This document shows positions 12,038-23,542 of a DNA stretch of 64,000 bases, piece by piece. The DNA is taken from NCBI GenBank assembly GCA_026545765.1, contig CM048839.1, positions 49,522,677-49,586,676 on the forward strand, in the 5' to 3' direction. The notes under the pieces are model-generated. The model did no database searches, was not told where the DNA came from, and was given only the letters and a program-made list of their open reading frames with translations. The position numbers were made by a program, and so were the translations under genes. Within the stretch, counting starts at the first letter, position 1. Each line of letters opens with the position of its first letter. This DNA comes from Plantago major (lineage: Eukaryota; Streptophyta; Magnoliopsida; Lamiales; Plantaginaceae).

Positions 12038-12045
12038 TATTTATA
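12038..12045 (-). promoter_or_regulatory. TATA box of the antisense gene
   Basis: The minus strand reads CTCTATAAATAGGGGC, a near-ideal plant TATA box, about 450 bp upstream of the antisense start codon and just upstream of the proposed leader exon. It faces away from the 3' LTR, so it cannot drive the sense transcript. Confidence 0.6.
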
Positions 12046-12497
12046 GAGGGCTATATCTGGAACTCCAACCGTCACGATATTTCGGGGTTAAATCTCAATC
12101 ATAGATAAAAAATCATCCAACGGCGTAGTACAATAATACCAAGTGAAATGACGAATCGGTACAAAAAACTTACTTTGCGATAATAAAGACGCGTACAACA
12201 AACTTCCCCACTTTCGGGTGGAAGACAACACTCAGGCCTCGGATGACTACCCGTCGACGCCCCGGAACTTTTCCAGGCAAAAATCACCTGCCCACACGTG
12301 GACCCTCGTCCACTCGGACGTTTTCCTTCGGACCTTCTCTTTACAAAAGAGTTTGGTTCGGATAGGACACCCATCTACGGATTAACCCGTAACCTACCAA
12401 AGGTACAACGCCGACGTTCTCGCCCACACTTAGTCTAAACACAAATACCCTTTTCTTTCTTAACTTGGTTGCTCAACCTGCCCCTGACAACAACAAA

Positions 12498-12528
12498 GGT
12501 AAAAAAGAAAGGGGGGGGGGGGAGAGAC
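12498..12528 (+). other. polypurine tract, probable plus-strand primer site
   Basis: A run of A and G with twelve consecutive G (12,511-12,522) lies between the antisense promoter and the terminal LTR. In LTR retrotransposons a polypurine tract sits immediately before the 3' LTR. No clear TG start follows directly, so the exact LTR boundary stays open. Confidence 0.45.
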
Positions 12529-12529
12529 T

Positions 12530-13539
12530 AAGTTAAGGACCTTACGAAGCACGGATTACACCTTTTTTCTACTTACGAGAGGCGGATTGGACCAAGGAAC
12601 GATCCATCCTCATCGGTCTCAACCAATAGTTCCACAACTATCTTCTACTAAGATACTTGGAAACTAACGGGACATATGTTTATACGAAAATATGTCCAAT
12701 CCGTCATAGGAGCCCTTGGAACGAATCCTAAGGCGTCCTAAGTCATCTAATGGATCCGAGACACATTGGCCCGAGCCAACTGTCCGATCCGGGCAGACCC
12801 ACCATGGTCCGACCCACCCTAGAAGAGAGGAACAAATGATCTAAAGGTTACTAGGTCCGACCCAAGGATCTCAGATCCGACCCACCTGGGTCGGAGCCTC
12901 CGATGCGGACGATCACTCGGATCCAACATGACAATCTCACAGGCAGCCAAGTAGACAGGCACCAGAGAGTAGGGGGTCCGAACCATGAGGTCCGAATCAG
13001 AAGAGTTGGGCAAACCTGGAGAACTTCTTCATATGACAACCCAATACGGTCCGGACCATGCGTCCGGACCAACCTCTCCGGACCTCGGACCTTGGCAGAC
13101 TATGTCACGCCCTCCAAAACTCTCTCAATAATGACTAAACTACCCTAAAAGACCAAAATGGCATGGGCTAAGTGTCATTATTGGGACATGGGCCTAAACA
13201 AGCCTTGGTGGCTCAATCGGAGCCTTACACTTGGCGCGATCTAGAGGAGTCCTTCCTCTTTGAGAAAATCCTTTAAATAGGGCACACATCCCCATGTTAA
13301 GGTAAGTCATCGGACATAAGCTAATCCCGAACATTATACAGAGCAGATCTTCAGTCTCTCTTGAGTAAAGTCTCTAACCGGTTTGACGCTTGGCAAACCG
13401 GGTCCATCGCCTCTTACCAGTACAACGGTTCTTACGGGCTCTTACTCTTTGGTTCTTACTCAAAGGTGCTCTAGGTACTTAGAGTAAAGGAAAGCAAGGA
13501 AAATTCATTAAGTGGTTGGGGGACTTTTACCCTCAACAG
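12530..13539 (+). repeat. 3' LTR of the first gypsy element (left boundary uncertain)
   Basis: The right end ...CCCTCAACA at 13,539 matches the usual CA end, and host exon sequence follows at once. A TATA-like TTTAAATA at 13,272-13,279 would place transcription start near 13,300, giving a short R-U5. The left boundary is not certain: it may follow the polypurine tract at 12,528 or lie later (for example TGTCACGCC near 13,104). No second copy is in the window to compare. Confidence 0.55.
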
Positions 13540-16500
13540 GTCTCTTTGATGCTCGATCCATGCATGTTTGTTGACAGCAGCAACGCCCATATGTCCATTA
13601 TCTGCATAATATTTGTTAAAAAACAACTAACGCTAGACACCATCATGTTTCATTAATATAACAATAAACAGAGGGCTTACACAATCAGTGTATCGCTGAT
13701 GGTTCAAAATTATCTCCATGTCAACAAGCCTGATGGAAGCAGTCAATCCAGATGTAGCAACTTCAAGCATAGTATAGCTGTACATTGAACATCAAAACAT
13801 CTGGCATCTAGTTACTAAAACAACGAATTTAATTAAAAATGCATTGCCTACTCAACTAATGACATACCCGTCATGCTTCAAGCGGAACTGATTTGTCAAC
13901 CAATTGATGAGATTAACATATGCGTACCCAAAAGCATGTGATGCTCGGTTAAGATTGATAGACCTATTTTTACAAAGAATTTTGGATGCGTGACGTTCAA
14001 CAATGGCCAATGATTTTACTTGGTGTTTCACTACTGACTTCTCAACCTCTTTCTCCTTTATACGGGCCTGTTTGTTTAGCTCACTGATGGGTGATATACT
14101 ATGCAGTACAAAAGCGGGTTCATTATTACTTCCTACACATCCAAATGCATGCCCTTCCACGGGAATTTTGAAGCCAGTTACATCCGGTTTCAAGACACCA
14201 CCAGAACTTGTCACTAACGCAAGATCTTCTTTATGACTCAAACATTGGATATTTTTTTCAGAAATCCCAACGGGTGGTAATGGAGGGCGACTACCAGAGA
14301 CTGAAGCAGACATAAACCCATCGGGAGATTTGAACAAATTGGTAGGCTTCACAGGTGTGCTAGCACATACAATTGCACGTGACATAGGTGTGGTAGCATT
14401 GCATGATCCAGGAGCTTGGCTTCCAACAAAATTAGCTTTATTAGAATCAACCAACGGCGCAAATGATGACTGCTTTGATGCCTGGTCTTCAAGAATATCT
14501 AGGCTCTCATTCCACTGGTCAAGTTCAGACCTGACCTTTGCAACTTCAGCTACCAATTTTGCTATTTGATCTCTCTGCTCAACATCACGAGCAACTAGTG
14601 TTTCATTCTCACCTGCTACTTCTCACATTGGGAACGTTCATTCTTATATTTCATCTCCAGTTGTGATATTGCATCAGCTGCCAGTTTTAATTCACGATCA
14701 ATTGAGGCCCGTACTCTATCTGAATCCTCAAGTTGTTTCTTCATATTCATATTTGACTAGGTCAGGGTCTCGATCTCAAGCTCCTTCCCATTAACAAACC
14801 CTGCTACATTATCAGAATCCTGCCTCATTCCATCAATTAGACGTCTTAACTCCTCATTTTGTAGAGTCAGCTCACTCAGTTGCCCATCTCTAACCGCAAC
14901 ATCCTTGTCGTACACATGACAATCAATTACTTTACCCCCCTTTTTGGGATCGATCTCACTCTTGCGCCCCATGCTAATTTGATTATTCCCAAAAGCTGTG
15001 AGAGCATTTAAGCCACCCACACAATCAACATATCCAATAATAACACGTCCAGCAAATGATTCCGCTGGAGGGCCGAAAACAAGCATTTGTTCAAAGTCGC
15101 AATCCATTTTTTCTGGATCTCTCAAGCCTGACTTAACATCACCCGTACTCTTAACAGTACCCTTAGTACAAACACCACCCACCACAGGAGAGTCTTTCAC
15201 ATCCTCAACATGACAGGTTGAAACTTGAAGGTTTTCGTCCACGTTAGTTTTAGATGTACCAGCGGAGCATGACCCGATCAGTTTTGGCATGCCGCGACAT
15301 ATACGTGGTAACGCATCAGTTACTGATGTCAAGGCCATTGGCCAAAGGAGGTTTGGGGTCAAGCAGCCTTATCTCACGGTATAGAGCAACAATGTTTGCA
15401 TTAACGCCCTGTTAAGCACAACACAACCAAGAAGGGAAAAATAATAAATGTGAAGCATAGCCACCAAATACGCATAGCTAGTGGATGAAAATATAATTAC
15501 CTTATTCTTATCAATCTTGTCTTAGTCAACATCATACATCTCCTCAACTAGCTGCAGGAGGTTCCACTTTCTGAATCTTGGGAATCAAACTTTGTCCTCT
15601 CGTTCAGCTACCACTGGGCTTATTTCACATAGCCAAAACTATTTCAATTATCCATGTCAAAAAAGTCAGGTAGACTTTGGCGGGGAAATAATCCTAACAC
15701 ACTAACAATACATCCGCATAAAAATAAAAACAAAAACTAGGATAACAATCAAGCATAAAAATAATGAATTAGGCATGTTACTACCATCAAGAAAATCGTG
15801 CAACCAGGTACTTTAAGGCTAGTGGCATTCCTAATACCGTCCAGCAGTATCTCCAACATATATCCACACCAATCGTAAGTGCAAATTTTATCGATCCGAT
15901 CAATGTATCTAAGAAGGTGCCACGACACTGACAAATTGTTGTTTGGAGCAAACATCACAGACACTAAGAACATATGAACCAATCACGCAACATCTTCAGC
16001 TACATGAGGCTTACTTTCATTGTCACGCCCAAAACCAAATCACTTTGGCGCGACCGGCCGTCTATTGTGAGATGGGCTCACGCCAAGACGAAGCCTCAAT
16101 TTAATCCTCAAATGCAGTCAATTATCTCAGAGTGGTACAAACAGAGCATCTAAAATCCCATAAATAGTAATTACAAGTGGGTGTAAGGGTGAGCCTCATT
16201 GACACTTTTACCGGATCAAGCAGAGTTTCAAAGATACATATATATACACACCGTATGATCACACATATACCAAAAGTTGCATGGCATAACAAACGTAACA
16301 TTTCGGCTCAATCAGACATGATCCTATGGCCACTAGTATAAGTCCGGTGGCACAGAGGTCGGCTCACATAACATAAACATAATCCCCTACCAAAGGGGTA
16401 ATATAACATAAGGGAGTACTCCAGCTAGACAAAATCCCCGAAGGGCACATAACAATTCATAGTCACAACTGAGAGCTCAAATCCACGACACTCTAATTCT

Positions 16501-19474
16501 CGAAGGAACGGTCTACAGTACCTAAAATGTGAAAAACGGTAACTTACTAAACTCATACGAAGACTTAAAAGAACTCAAAGAAATTAAAAGAAACTAAATG
16601 GAGAAAAAGAAGCACACAGCTAGGTTTGAACCAAAGGCCTCCCATTAACACAACTCATTCTTCTGCCACTCAACCACATGCGTAGATGTTTACATTTCGG
16701 CCCAGAAAAGTTATTTGACGGTTGAACCCCCTGTTTATTAACTAATTTACAAACAGCCCCCTGCCCCAACTCAAATTCTCCAATGGTGGTCCTTTAAATC
16801 TCTGCAAATTTTCACTTAAGTTCCTACGTTTTCAGAAACTCTTCAAGGTCGGTTTTTAACAGCTCCAAGATCAATCTAGGGTTCGTAACCGTTCCTACAC
16901 ATCAACCTCTAACCAAACAACACAAGAACAACAACAACCGACCCACGATTCACAAACCCAAATCCAATTCAAAACTCTGGTTTACAAACCCAACTCACAA
17001 TCAATCCGTTTAATCCAGTAAAGTTTATGGTTAAGGCATCCTCAATCCAACGAACCCACAAGTAATGATCAAATCCGGAAGCAAAGGGGTATCATAGGAA
17101 ATGAGCATCAAGCTCGAACAAGGGATGAGAGACATAAGATTGAAATAAGAAGTCATCAACTCACCTTACCCGGTTGAAGGAACAACAGAATCCACAAGAA
17201 ATCAGTAGAAGCAAGAGATACGGCGGCGCCAGAAAGGAAGAAGAAGAAAGAACTAGTTTTCTTTATACTGGACTCAAGATTCTGAAGTAGTAGTATTTAA
17301 ATACCCTTTTCCCCACTACTAAAAGCAAACAAATACTTTTAGGAAAATAATCTCCCCAAATTATGAATCTGGCATAATACACTTCCAAAGACGAGCTTAG
17401 AAAAATTTCTGGTTATTACATTCATCCATGTTGCTTTTTTTAGCAAGTAAGTCAAGAATCTTAGACTTCACCATCAAGAATGAATCTTCAGATCTCCTAG
17501 GCCAGTTTCGCGCCACGAATGGGATAGAGTCAGTTGGCCCATTTCCTATGTGTATCGGTACAGACCCATCACGCACACCAAAAATCAACTCTATGTCGTC
17601 TCTTCTTGGGCATACTATCTTTGAGCCGAACTGGAACCCATCCGTATTGGGTATCTTTCGGGCAATGGCCCTCTTAACAATTTCAGATATCAGAGCATCT
17701 GACTTCCTGTACATATTGATTTCAGCAGTTCCCATCGATAGTGCTGCCTGTACAAAGAGAAAGAAAGGAGTTCTCCGGATTGCAACCATATGTGGTTCGC
17801 GTAATCTTAATTTCTGAAGTTCCCTTATGGTTGTCTGCATATTACACCTATAGTGTGGATGCGCCCTATCTGTAAAGAAAATTATGCGATTTTACCATTA
17901 ATATCAAAAATTCATACCGTCTCATCCTGATATAATATATAATCTGAAAAAGAGAAATACCTTTGGACTGTCTGGGAGCTCTGCCAACTTTCACACCTGT
18001 TCGGATCGAATATGAGGACCCTGTCCTATATGTTTCATTATCGCTTTTTCCTTGTGACAGCTTAGCCATTCCACCACGCTGCCTAGCCCGTTTCATTGCT
18101 GTGTAATAAACTTACAAATTAAACGGTATGGCTTAAATGTAAGAATATAGAAGATGCATTGTTTCCAAACAATAGATTAAAAGGCATAACGAGGTAGACT
18201 ATTTATTTTAAACCATACCTCGGGGTTTAGCGCACACTGTTACATCCATCAGTATTGTAGCTCTGTAAATCTTCTAAACATATGGGGGGAAGATATCAAA
18301 ATGACACTCAGCTCCTAGTAAGCTTTATTAACATTCGTTGTTCCCATGTACCAGACGATCCAGTATCAAATTCTAGCGACGTGTCAATGATCTCATCCTT
18401 GTCGCCATCAATATCTACTATGCTTAATTCATTAGTTCCAATTAAAATTTGTTGATATGCATATGTGAGTTGGTTTGTGAAGTTAATATTACCTGTCTCA
18501 ACTACATTCACCTCTCGCTGCCTTTTGTTACGAAGTTTTATCCGTACAACAGGCGTATCGTCTAAACATATGCACAAATCGGGAAATCATAAAAGAAGCT
18601 CCTTCGGAATAAGATTTGTAATATTGAACATGGCAACAAGTTATTAACAATTAATTTCACTAACCATTGTAAGACAATCGTCCCTTAAGTAGAGCTGGAA
18701 AACTTGAACGAGCCACAGCTAATCGTAATACCACATCAGTTTACATGACATAATCCATTAATTAGGTGAACGTATGAATAAATCTTCGCAAAATAACAGT
18801 TTAAGGTGGCTCGGTGTTGACAGTAAGTACACGTTAGCAGAATAAATCAATAGAGACCAAATTATATACCAAATACAAAATGTTAAGTTATTTACCACTC
18901 AAATTTTGCATACGCCCAGGTCTTTCTGCATTGGGACCAACATCTACAAAATTGCAAAAGATACATGTTTAATTCAAAAATAAAATATAGAACGACGGAA
19001 AAATATGATTTAGTAAAATCGTTTAACTGCGTCTGGTCATTGTAGACTTCTTTGAGTTGTGGCTACTGTCCTCTAATGTCAAATCGTTATCTGAGTCATC
19101 AACATATTCACTATCTGGTAATGCAACACAACACACTTTAAATTACATAACTACATATAATAATTTTGGAGAAAACAAGGCAACTACGTATTATAACCTG
19201 ACTCTCCGTTGTAGGAATAATCCGATGTGTCAGAATCGTCCGTCATGACGTTGCTCTTGCCATTACCTCGGATAGTTCCTTCACCTGCAATAGGAGTCCA
19301 CATAGAAAATAAGTGAGTGGCTTCATTGATGGGCAGCAATCGAAGGGAATACAACAGCAATAATTGACATCTTTTTATGGGAGTTGGCTTCAATGAAGCT
19401 CCAATGATTCGAACATGGCTGGGCACTTCCTTGTCTTCTCTGAACTCCATTCTTCCATTTGTTAGCAGTACCAA
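13540..19474 (-). pseudogene. decayed multi-exon gene of the DUF1985/Ulp1-associated type, copy 1
   Basis: I do not recognise this gene precisely. Exon-like ORFs on the minus strand run from an N-terminal piece (19,184-19,474) through 18,308-18,577 and 17,866-18,096. Next come 17,397-17,840 (HMVAIRRTPFFLFVQAA, DDIELIFGVRDG), 15,749-16,020 (LRYIDRIDKICTYDWCGYML, donor GTAGTA), about 15,535-15,610 (FRKWNLLQLVEEMYDVD), then a long coiled-coil part 13,852-15,400. The pattern resembles plant transposon-associated proteins with a DUF1985-like N-terminus, often joined to a Ulp1 protease; no protease domain is visible. A solo LTR (16,021-17,420) splits one exon and the gypsy element cuts the 3' end at 13,540. 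In-frame TGA and TAA codons and frame changes near 15,300 and 14,640-14,760 mark it as a pseudogene. Confidence 0.5.
16021..17420 (-). mobile_element. solo LTR of a gypsy (Tekay/Del-like) element, copy 1
   Basis: The 1,400-bp insert starts TGTCACGCCC and ends GGTTATTACA on the plus strand. On the minus strand it therefore reads TGTAATAACC...GGGCGTGACA, the usual TG...CA form and a common terminus of Tekay/Del LTRs. It is flanked by a perfect 5-bp duplication TTCAT (16,016-16,020 and 17,421-17,425). A TATTTAAATA string near 17,297-17,306 suits an LTR promoter on the minus strand. No internal region is present, so it is a product of LTR-LTR recombination. It interrupts an exon of the surrounding gene. 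Confidence 0.82.
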
Positions 19475-19486
19475 TCGGCTTTTTTT

Positions 19487-20461
19487 TTTTGTTCAAGACT
19501 TTGGCTTTGTTCTGTGTATATTGATTGATTAGGCGTTGGTTACAACAAGTGGGTGGTTAGCATTTAATGAAAGGCGTGGGTTACATATTAATTGTATCGG
19601 GAGCATAAGTAATAATTTGGGCTTGGGCTACACTACATCATAGGGACTGCAGTTTTTAGGGGGGAGCTAGTTTGTATAGGATTTGTAGCTAAAAAAATGA
19701 CTACAAAAAGTGGATGTGGCCACACAGATTTTTCTCCAGACAGTGTATTGGAGATTGAGCTCCCCCAAGATCACCGAAGGAGAAGATCGAAAATTCTTCT
19801 CCAAATGAGTGATAATTTAAGTGATAGCAATAAGTCCCACTATTTAGTAAATAATCCCTTTTAATGTTTGAATTCTGAAATTGGACTGTACAGTTGTGCA
19901 TAATCAGCATTTAATGCTCCTGCAACCCACCCTAGTAGAGTTCGGAAAAGTATTTGGAGCTATGACATATAAGTGGACCAAAAGTAGGATCCAATAATGA
20001 GTTTTATGGACTGGGCCAGTAGTGGACTAAAATTGGGTTGGTTACTACAAATTTGAGTCCACGTGTAGGATTGAATATCAATAAATCCAATGAATAACAT
20101 AGATAATTATTTTTGTACTTCTACATCATTTTTTACTACAGTAATTCTTCTAAGAGACCGTCTTTGTAAAAAGACTAAAAAGAACAACAAACATCATACT
20201 TATACTTAATAACATCAGTCCGTCACTAAGGTATATAAATATTTGAGACGGAACTTGAAAAAGTAATCGAATATTACAATATGGAGTTTATTCTTCTTTT
20301 ATAACTATAGTCCCAAGTTGATACGGTAGATTTTTATTACAATAACAAGTTTATTCGAGTAGTTTCGCTTTATTACAATAACAAGTTTATAACTATAGTC
20401 CCAAGTTGATACGGTAGATTTTTAACCTTGTGAAGTTGGCTGATCCATACGTTGGGGCAAC
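19487..20461. other. intergenic stretch without recognised gene; contains an A-B-C-B-A repeat cluster
   Basis: No coding region is supported. The small minus ORF 19,701-19,910 has no recognisable family. Near 20,301-20,424 a 36-bp string beginning ATAACTATAGTCCCAAG occurs twice (20,301 and 20,389). Inside them TATTACAATAACAAGTTTAT also occurs twice (near 20,335 and 20,371), giving a nested direct-repeat order. The stretch 20,425-20,461 still resembles one more LRR of the neighbouring gene. Confidence 0.5.
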
Positions 20462-21262
20462 TTAAAAGTTGTTACCAGAAAGATCAAGAAAGGTAAGATT
20501 GCTGAGTTGGCTGATCCATGTTGGAGCAACTTGCAAGTGATTATCAGAAAGATCAAGTATAGCAAGAGAAGAGGAAAAATTGACTTCATTTACAGGTGGG
20601 CTAATCGACTGGAGATTGCATTCTTCGAGGTAGAGCTCAATTAGAGAGGGAAGTGTGCGTATCCCCTGTTCCCAATTCAAACCTCCGTTGAACCATACAC
20701 CGGTCATATCCAGGCGCTCCAGATCGAAAAGGCGAGACAACCATTCGAGACTATCCACATTGAGATCAGGACTCCAACCTCTCAAACCTAGAGTGCGTAA
20801 ACTTGAAAGATCCCCAAGGGTGTGGGGAATAGTTCCTTCAAATCCCGCGTAAGATAAATTCAGGTACTCCAGCCTTGCAAATGACCCAAAGAAGGGAGGG
20901 ATTGCTGCTTCAAATGCGTTCATGCTCAGGTCAAGATATCTTAGGTGCGTTAGATTCGTCAAGGAAGGATCAAAGCTTCCATATATGCGTGATTCTTGAT
21001 CTCCGCGAAGATGGAGTTCAAGAACATGACCTGTCAAGTTGTCGCAAACAACATGTTCCCACATGCAGCAATCAACTTGAGGGTTCCAAGAAGAGAGCAG
21101 TGCATTGTTGGGATCTATCACATACTGCTTGAAACTCAAAAGCGCTTGCATTTCAGTATTGTGACAGATATCACCACCGTTTCCTCTGCAATAACTTATG
21201 TAGAAGGATGTTACGGTGAGAATAAGTAAGAGAAATCGAAATATTCGAAGGATAGGCATCAT
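20462..21262 (-). pseudogene. LRR receptor-like protein (RLP), truncated, copy 1
   Basis: The 266-residue product begins with a hydrophobic signal peptide (residues 1 to about 27). The plant LRR N-terminal cap follows (MQALLSFKQYVIDPNNALLS, then DCCMWEHVVCDN, about 38-80), then roughly six or seven extracellular LRRs (LRYLDLSMNAFEAAIPPFF, LEYLNLSYAGFEGTIPHTL, LTFLDLSGNNF). Full RLPs usually have 20 or more LRRs, a transmembrane segment and 800-1,000 residues; all of that is missing. The stop falls inside an LRR, and repeat-like residues continue briefly (VAPTYGSANFTRL). The family acts as cell-surface immune or developmental receptors, but this truncated form could at most be a secreted decoy. 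A TATA box lies upstream. Confidence 0.8.
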
Positions 21263-21345
21263 TTAATCAGGAGAGTATATATTGTGTGTAAGGAAGGAAG
21301 GCACTTGTTGGTGTACAATGAAACCATAAGGGATTGGTGGTTGCA

Positions 21346-21353
21346 TATTTATA
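21346..21353 (-). promoter_or_regulatory. TATA box of the RLP gene, copy 1
   Basis: The minus strand reads CAGTATAAATATGC, with TATAAATA about 85 bp upstream of the start codon at 21,262, a normal spacing for a plant gene. Confidence 0.55.
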
Positions 21354-22347
21354 CTGTACTGGATTAGTAGCGTTCTCTTTCTCTAGTCACACAGTCAAAA
21401 TTGAGGATGTATCATGATAAAATCATGAGAGGATTGCAAAGCCATGTTTATAACAAAGACTTGACTGCTTAATTAAATACAATACCTACTTGAGAATTTA
21501 GATGTGGGACATGGAAAAGAACAAAGAAGATAACAGTGATCACAATGGTACAAGTTTCTTATCAAGGAATTAATCCTCGAGATATTGATAAGGATGATCT
21601 TATGAGTCATGAATTGTGACAATTTCAAAGATTTTCAAGTTTGATCAATAATGTCAAAGGAGAAGACTGCAAAAACTTGGACTCAATTAAATGCAAGCCA
21701 ATTAATAAGATTGATATTTAGAGCAAAACTTGGTGTAAAGTCCTCCAGTATTTAAAGTTCTTTTCCAACCTCATATGAACAGAAATATATGATTTTCAGG
21801 AAATGTCTATTATGCATGTCCATTAGCAATACTGTTTACAAACATTTTCAAAATCGAATACGGTCGAGTCTAGTCTGGGTCGGGTATTTGATGGGTTCGG
21901 GTGTAAAACCCGACTCATATCCATAGTTAAATAAATAGTCAGGTGTTTGTGAGTTCGGGACACATTCGAATTGAGTGCTACCCAATTACAAGACTATCTG
22001 AACTTAAGCCATTTAAAATTAAAATATAATTGTAAATTATGGGTATGGAGGTGATGTTTAGCATTACCTTATCAGTCCGAACCCAATTGAGTTCCATCGT
22101 GACCGAAAATGCCACCTTTGTCCAATGCATGAATTTCAATTTATATTGATATATAATGCATAATATTAAGTTTCCACGCTACATAATATAAATATCTTTA
22201 AATTCATTTCAAACTATAAATTTTTATTTCACTTGTGTAGTAGGGATATGATCTATTGTCAAGTTTATGGAGGTATTTTTTTAAAAACTTTTACTCTAAG
22301 ACCTAAATGTAATGGGTTAAAATGCTATAATAAATAAATGTAATTTA
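21354..22347. other. AT-rich intergenic stretch, no gene seen
   Basis: This holds the RLP upstream region followed by unique AT-rich sequence. A short GC-richer run near 21,860-21,925 (CGGGTATTTGATGGGTTCGG and similar) is of the low-complexity 'CGGGT' kind also seen at 30,790. No ORF is supported. Confidence 0.5.
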
Positions 22348-22576
22348 CTCCTTCGTCCCGGGTTCAACTTCCCGCGAGTCCGTATACAAGTTTTAAGAGA
22401 AAAGTGAACACATTAAATATGGGAGATAATAATAAAGTAGGAAAGCGATTGAGTAAAGTAGAAGAGACAATGAATAAAGTACGAGAAATATTTTACATTT
22501 AATGAGGGATGGGAATTAGAAATTACTAGGACGTACAAAAATGAAACGTGAGAAGTTGAAATCGGGACGGGTGGAG
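22348..22576. mobile_element. Stowaway-like MITE, copy 1
   Basis: The ends are inverted: the left reads CTCCTTCGTCCCGGGTTCAA, and the right end read on the other strand starts CTCCACCCGTCCCGATTTCA. It is 229 bp long and flanked by TA on both sides, the Tc1/mariner target. The interior is AGAGTGAATAAAGTA-like and non-coding. It can only be moved by a mariner transposase supplied elsewhere. Confidence 0.75.
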
Positions 22577-23311
22577 TACTATATAACGTTACCGGCTCAA
22601 TCAAGATCAACCATTGGACCGGTCCGTCATTTTTTAGAGTCGACCGGCTCAGCATCCGGTTCCGGCTTTTAAAAGATATCCAGAGAGTGACAGGCAGCAC
22701 CCGGCCGGACATGAATTCCCAAATTGCATGAGCTAATCGATGAGTCCACAGAGTTTGGGGCAGCAACTCTTGCAATCACTTTGTTGATGGTCGAATAAAG
22801 GTTGTTGCTTTCTTGTTTTCAGTTATTTTTATTATGCTCAAAGTTGTTTCTTTTATGTATTTCTTCCTTGTTTTCTCAATGTTTAGCTTCTATTTTTTTT
22901 TTTTTTTTTTTTTTTTGCCACTTCCTGCAAAAGTATGTCAATTTTCTTCTGAAAGTCAACTTTGCTCAGTTTTAGGGGGTTTGTGAGAAAGGTATGGTCG
23001 AGTAAAGTTGTCGCTTCTGTTGAGCATTTGAATTCGATTATTCTGCAGTTTCTTTCTTTTCTGTGCCCGTAGCTTGTAGGTTTTAACTGGCATTCTGTTT
23101 CTGTTAATTCATATCAATTTTCTCCTGAAAGTCTAGTTTGCTCAGGTTTGTTAGTGTGTGTGAAATGTTGTTTTGCAAGTGGTGCTTGAAGGTTCAACCC
23201 GTACAAAGGTTGGGGTAGGGTGGGCATGTTGGCTTTTATTGTATTTTAGCGGATATTTTGTTATAGAACATGCGACCTAGATGTGGCTTGTCCCTTTTTT
23301 GATAATATATA
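22577..23311. other. intergenic sequence between the two MITEs
   Basis: No gene is supported. It contains a poly-T run near 22,893-22,917 and a roughly repeated segment (TCAATTTTCTTCTGAAAGTC near 22,938 and TCAATTTTCTCCTGAAAGTC near 23,113, each followed by a TTTGCTCAG-like string). This may be UTR or intron debris of the neighbouring WD-repeat fragment. Confidence 0.4.
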
Positions 23312-23542
23312 CTGCTCCGTCCCGGACTCAACATCCCATTGGTCAGGGCACAGATTTTAAGTGAAGAATAAAAAAAGTAGGAGAGATGAGAATTAAGTAG
23401 AAAAGAGAGTGAATAAAGTATGAGAGTGTGAATGAAGTAAAAAAGATAGTGAATAAAGTAGGAGAGATAGTATTATAATAATGATAGTGGGGTATAAAAC
23501 TTTCCAAATTAGGAAGGGGAAGTTGATTCGGAACGGAGGGAG
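23312..23542. mobile_element. Stowaway-like MITE, second element, copy 1
   Basis: Inverted ends CTGCTCCGTCCCGGACTCAA (left) and CTCCCTCCGTTCCGAATCAA (right, other strand), 231 bp, flanked by TA dinucleotides at 23,310-23,311 and 23,543-23,544. The interior carries repeated GAATAAAGTA strings like the first MITE. It is non-autonomous. Confidence 0.78.

Larger units (their letters stand above)
1..13539 (+). mobile_element. Tat/Retand-type Ty3/gypsy LTR retrotransposon, 5' end outside window
   Basis: The plus strand carries, in order, gag, aspartic protease, reverse transcriptase, RNase H, a second archaeal-like RNase H, integrase, a long repeat-bearing spacer, an antisense gene, a polypurine tract and an LTR ending ...CTCAACA at 13,539. 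A double RNase H and an extra ORF between integrase and the 3' LTR are established hallmarks of the Tat/Ogre/Retand group. The 5' LTR and start of gag lie left of the window. Every sense ORF has frameshifts or stops, so this copy is defective. The sequence right of 13,539 reads as exons of another gene, so the element appears inserted in it. The expected target duplication (GGTCT at 13,540) cannot be tested without the left end. Confidence 0.88.

Noticed and set aside
17428..17817. 129-residue plus-strand ORF
   Set aside because: It is the shadow of the minus-strand exon carrying IRRTPFFLF, which fits a gene family pattern; the plus reading does not.
13540..19474. Complete Ulp1 protease gene
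   Set aside because: No His-Asp-Cys protease region is visible, and stops and frame changes are present; only the N-terminal and coiled-coil parts resemble that class.
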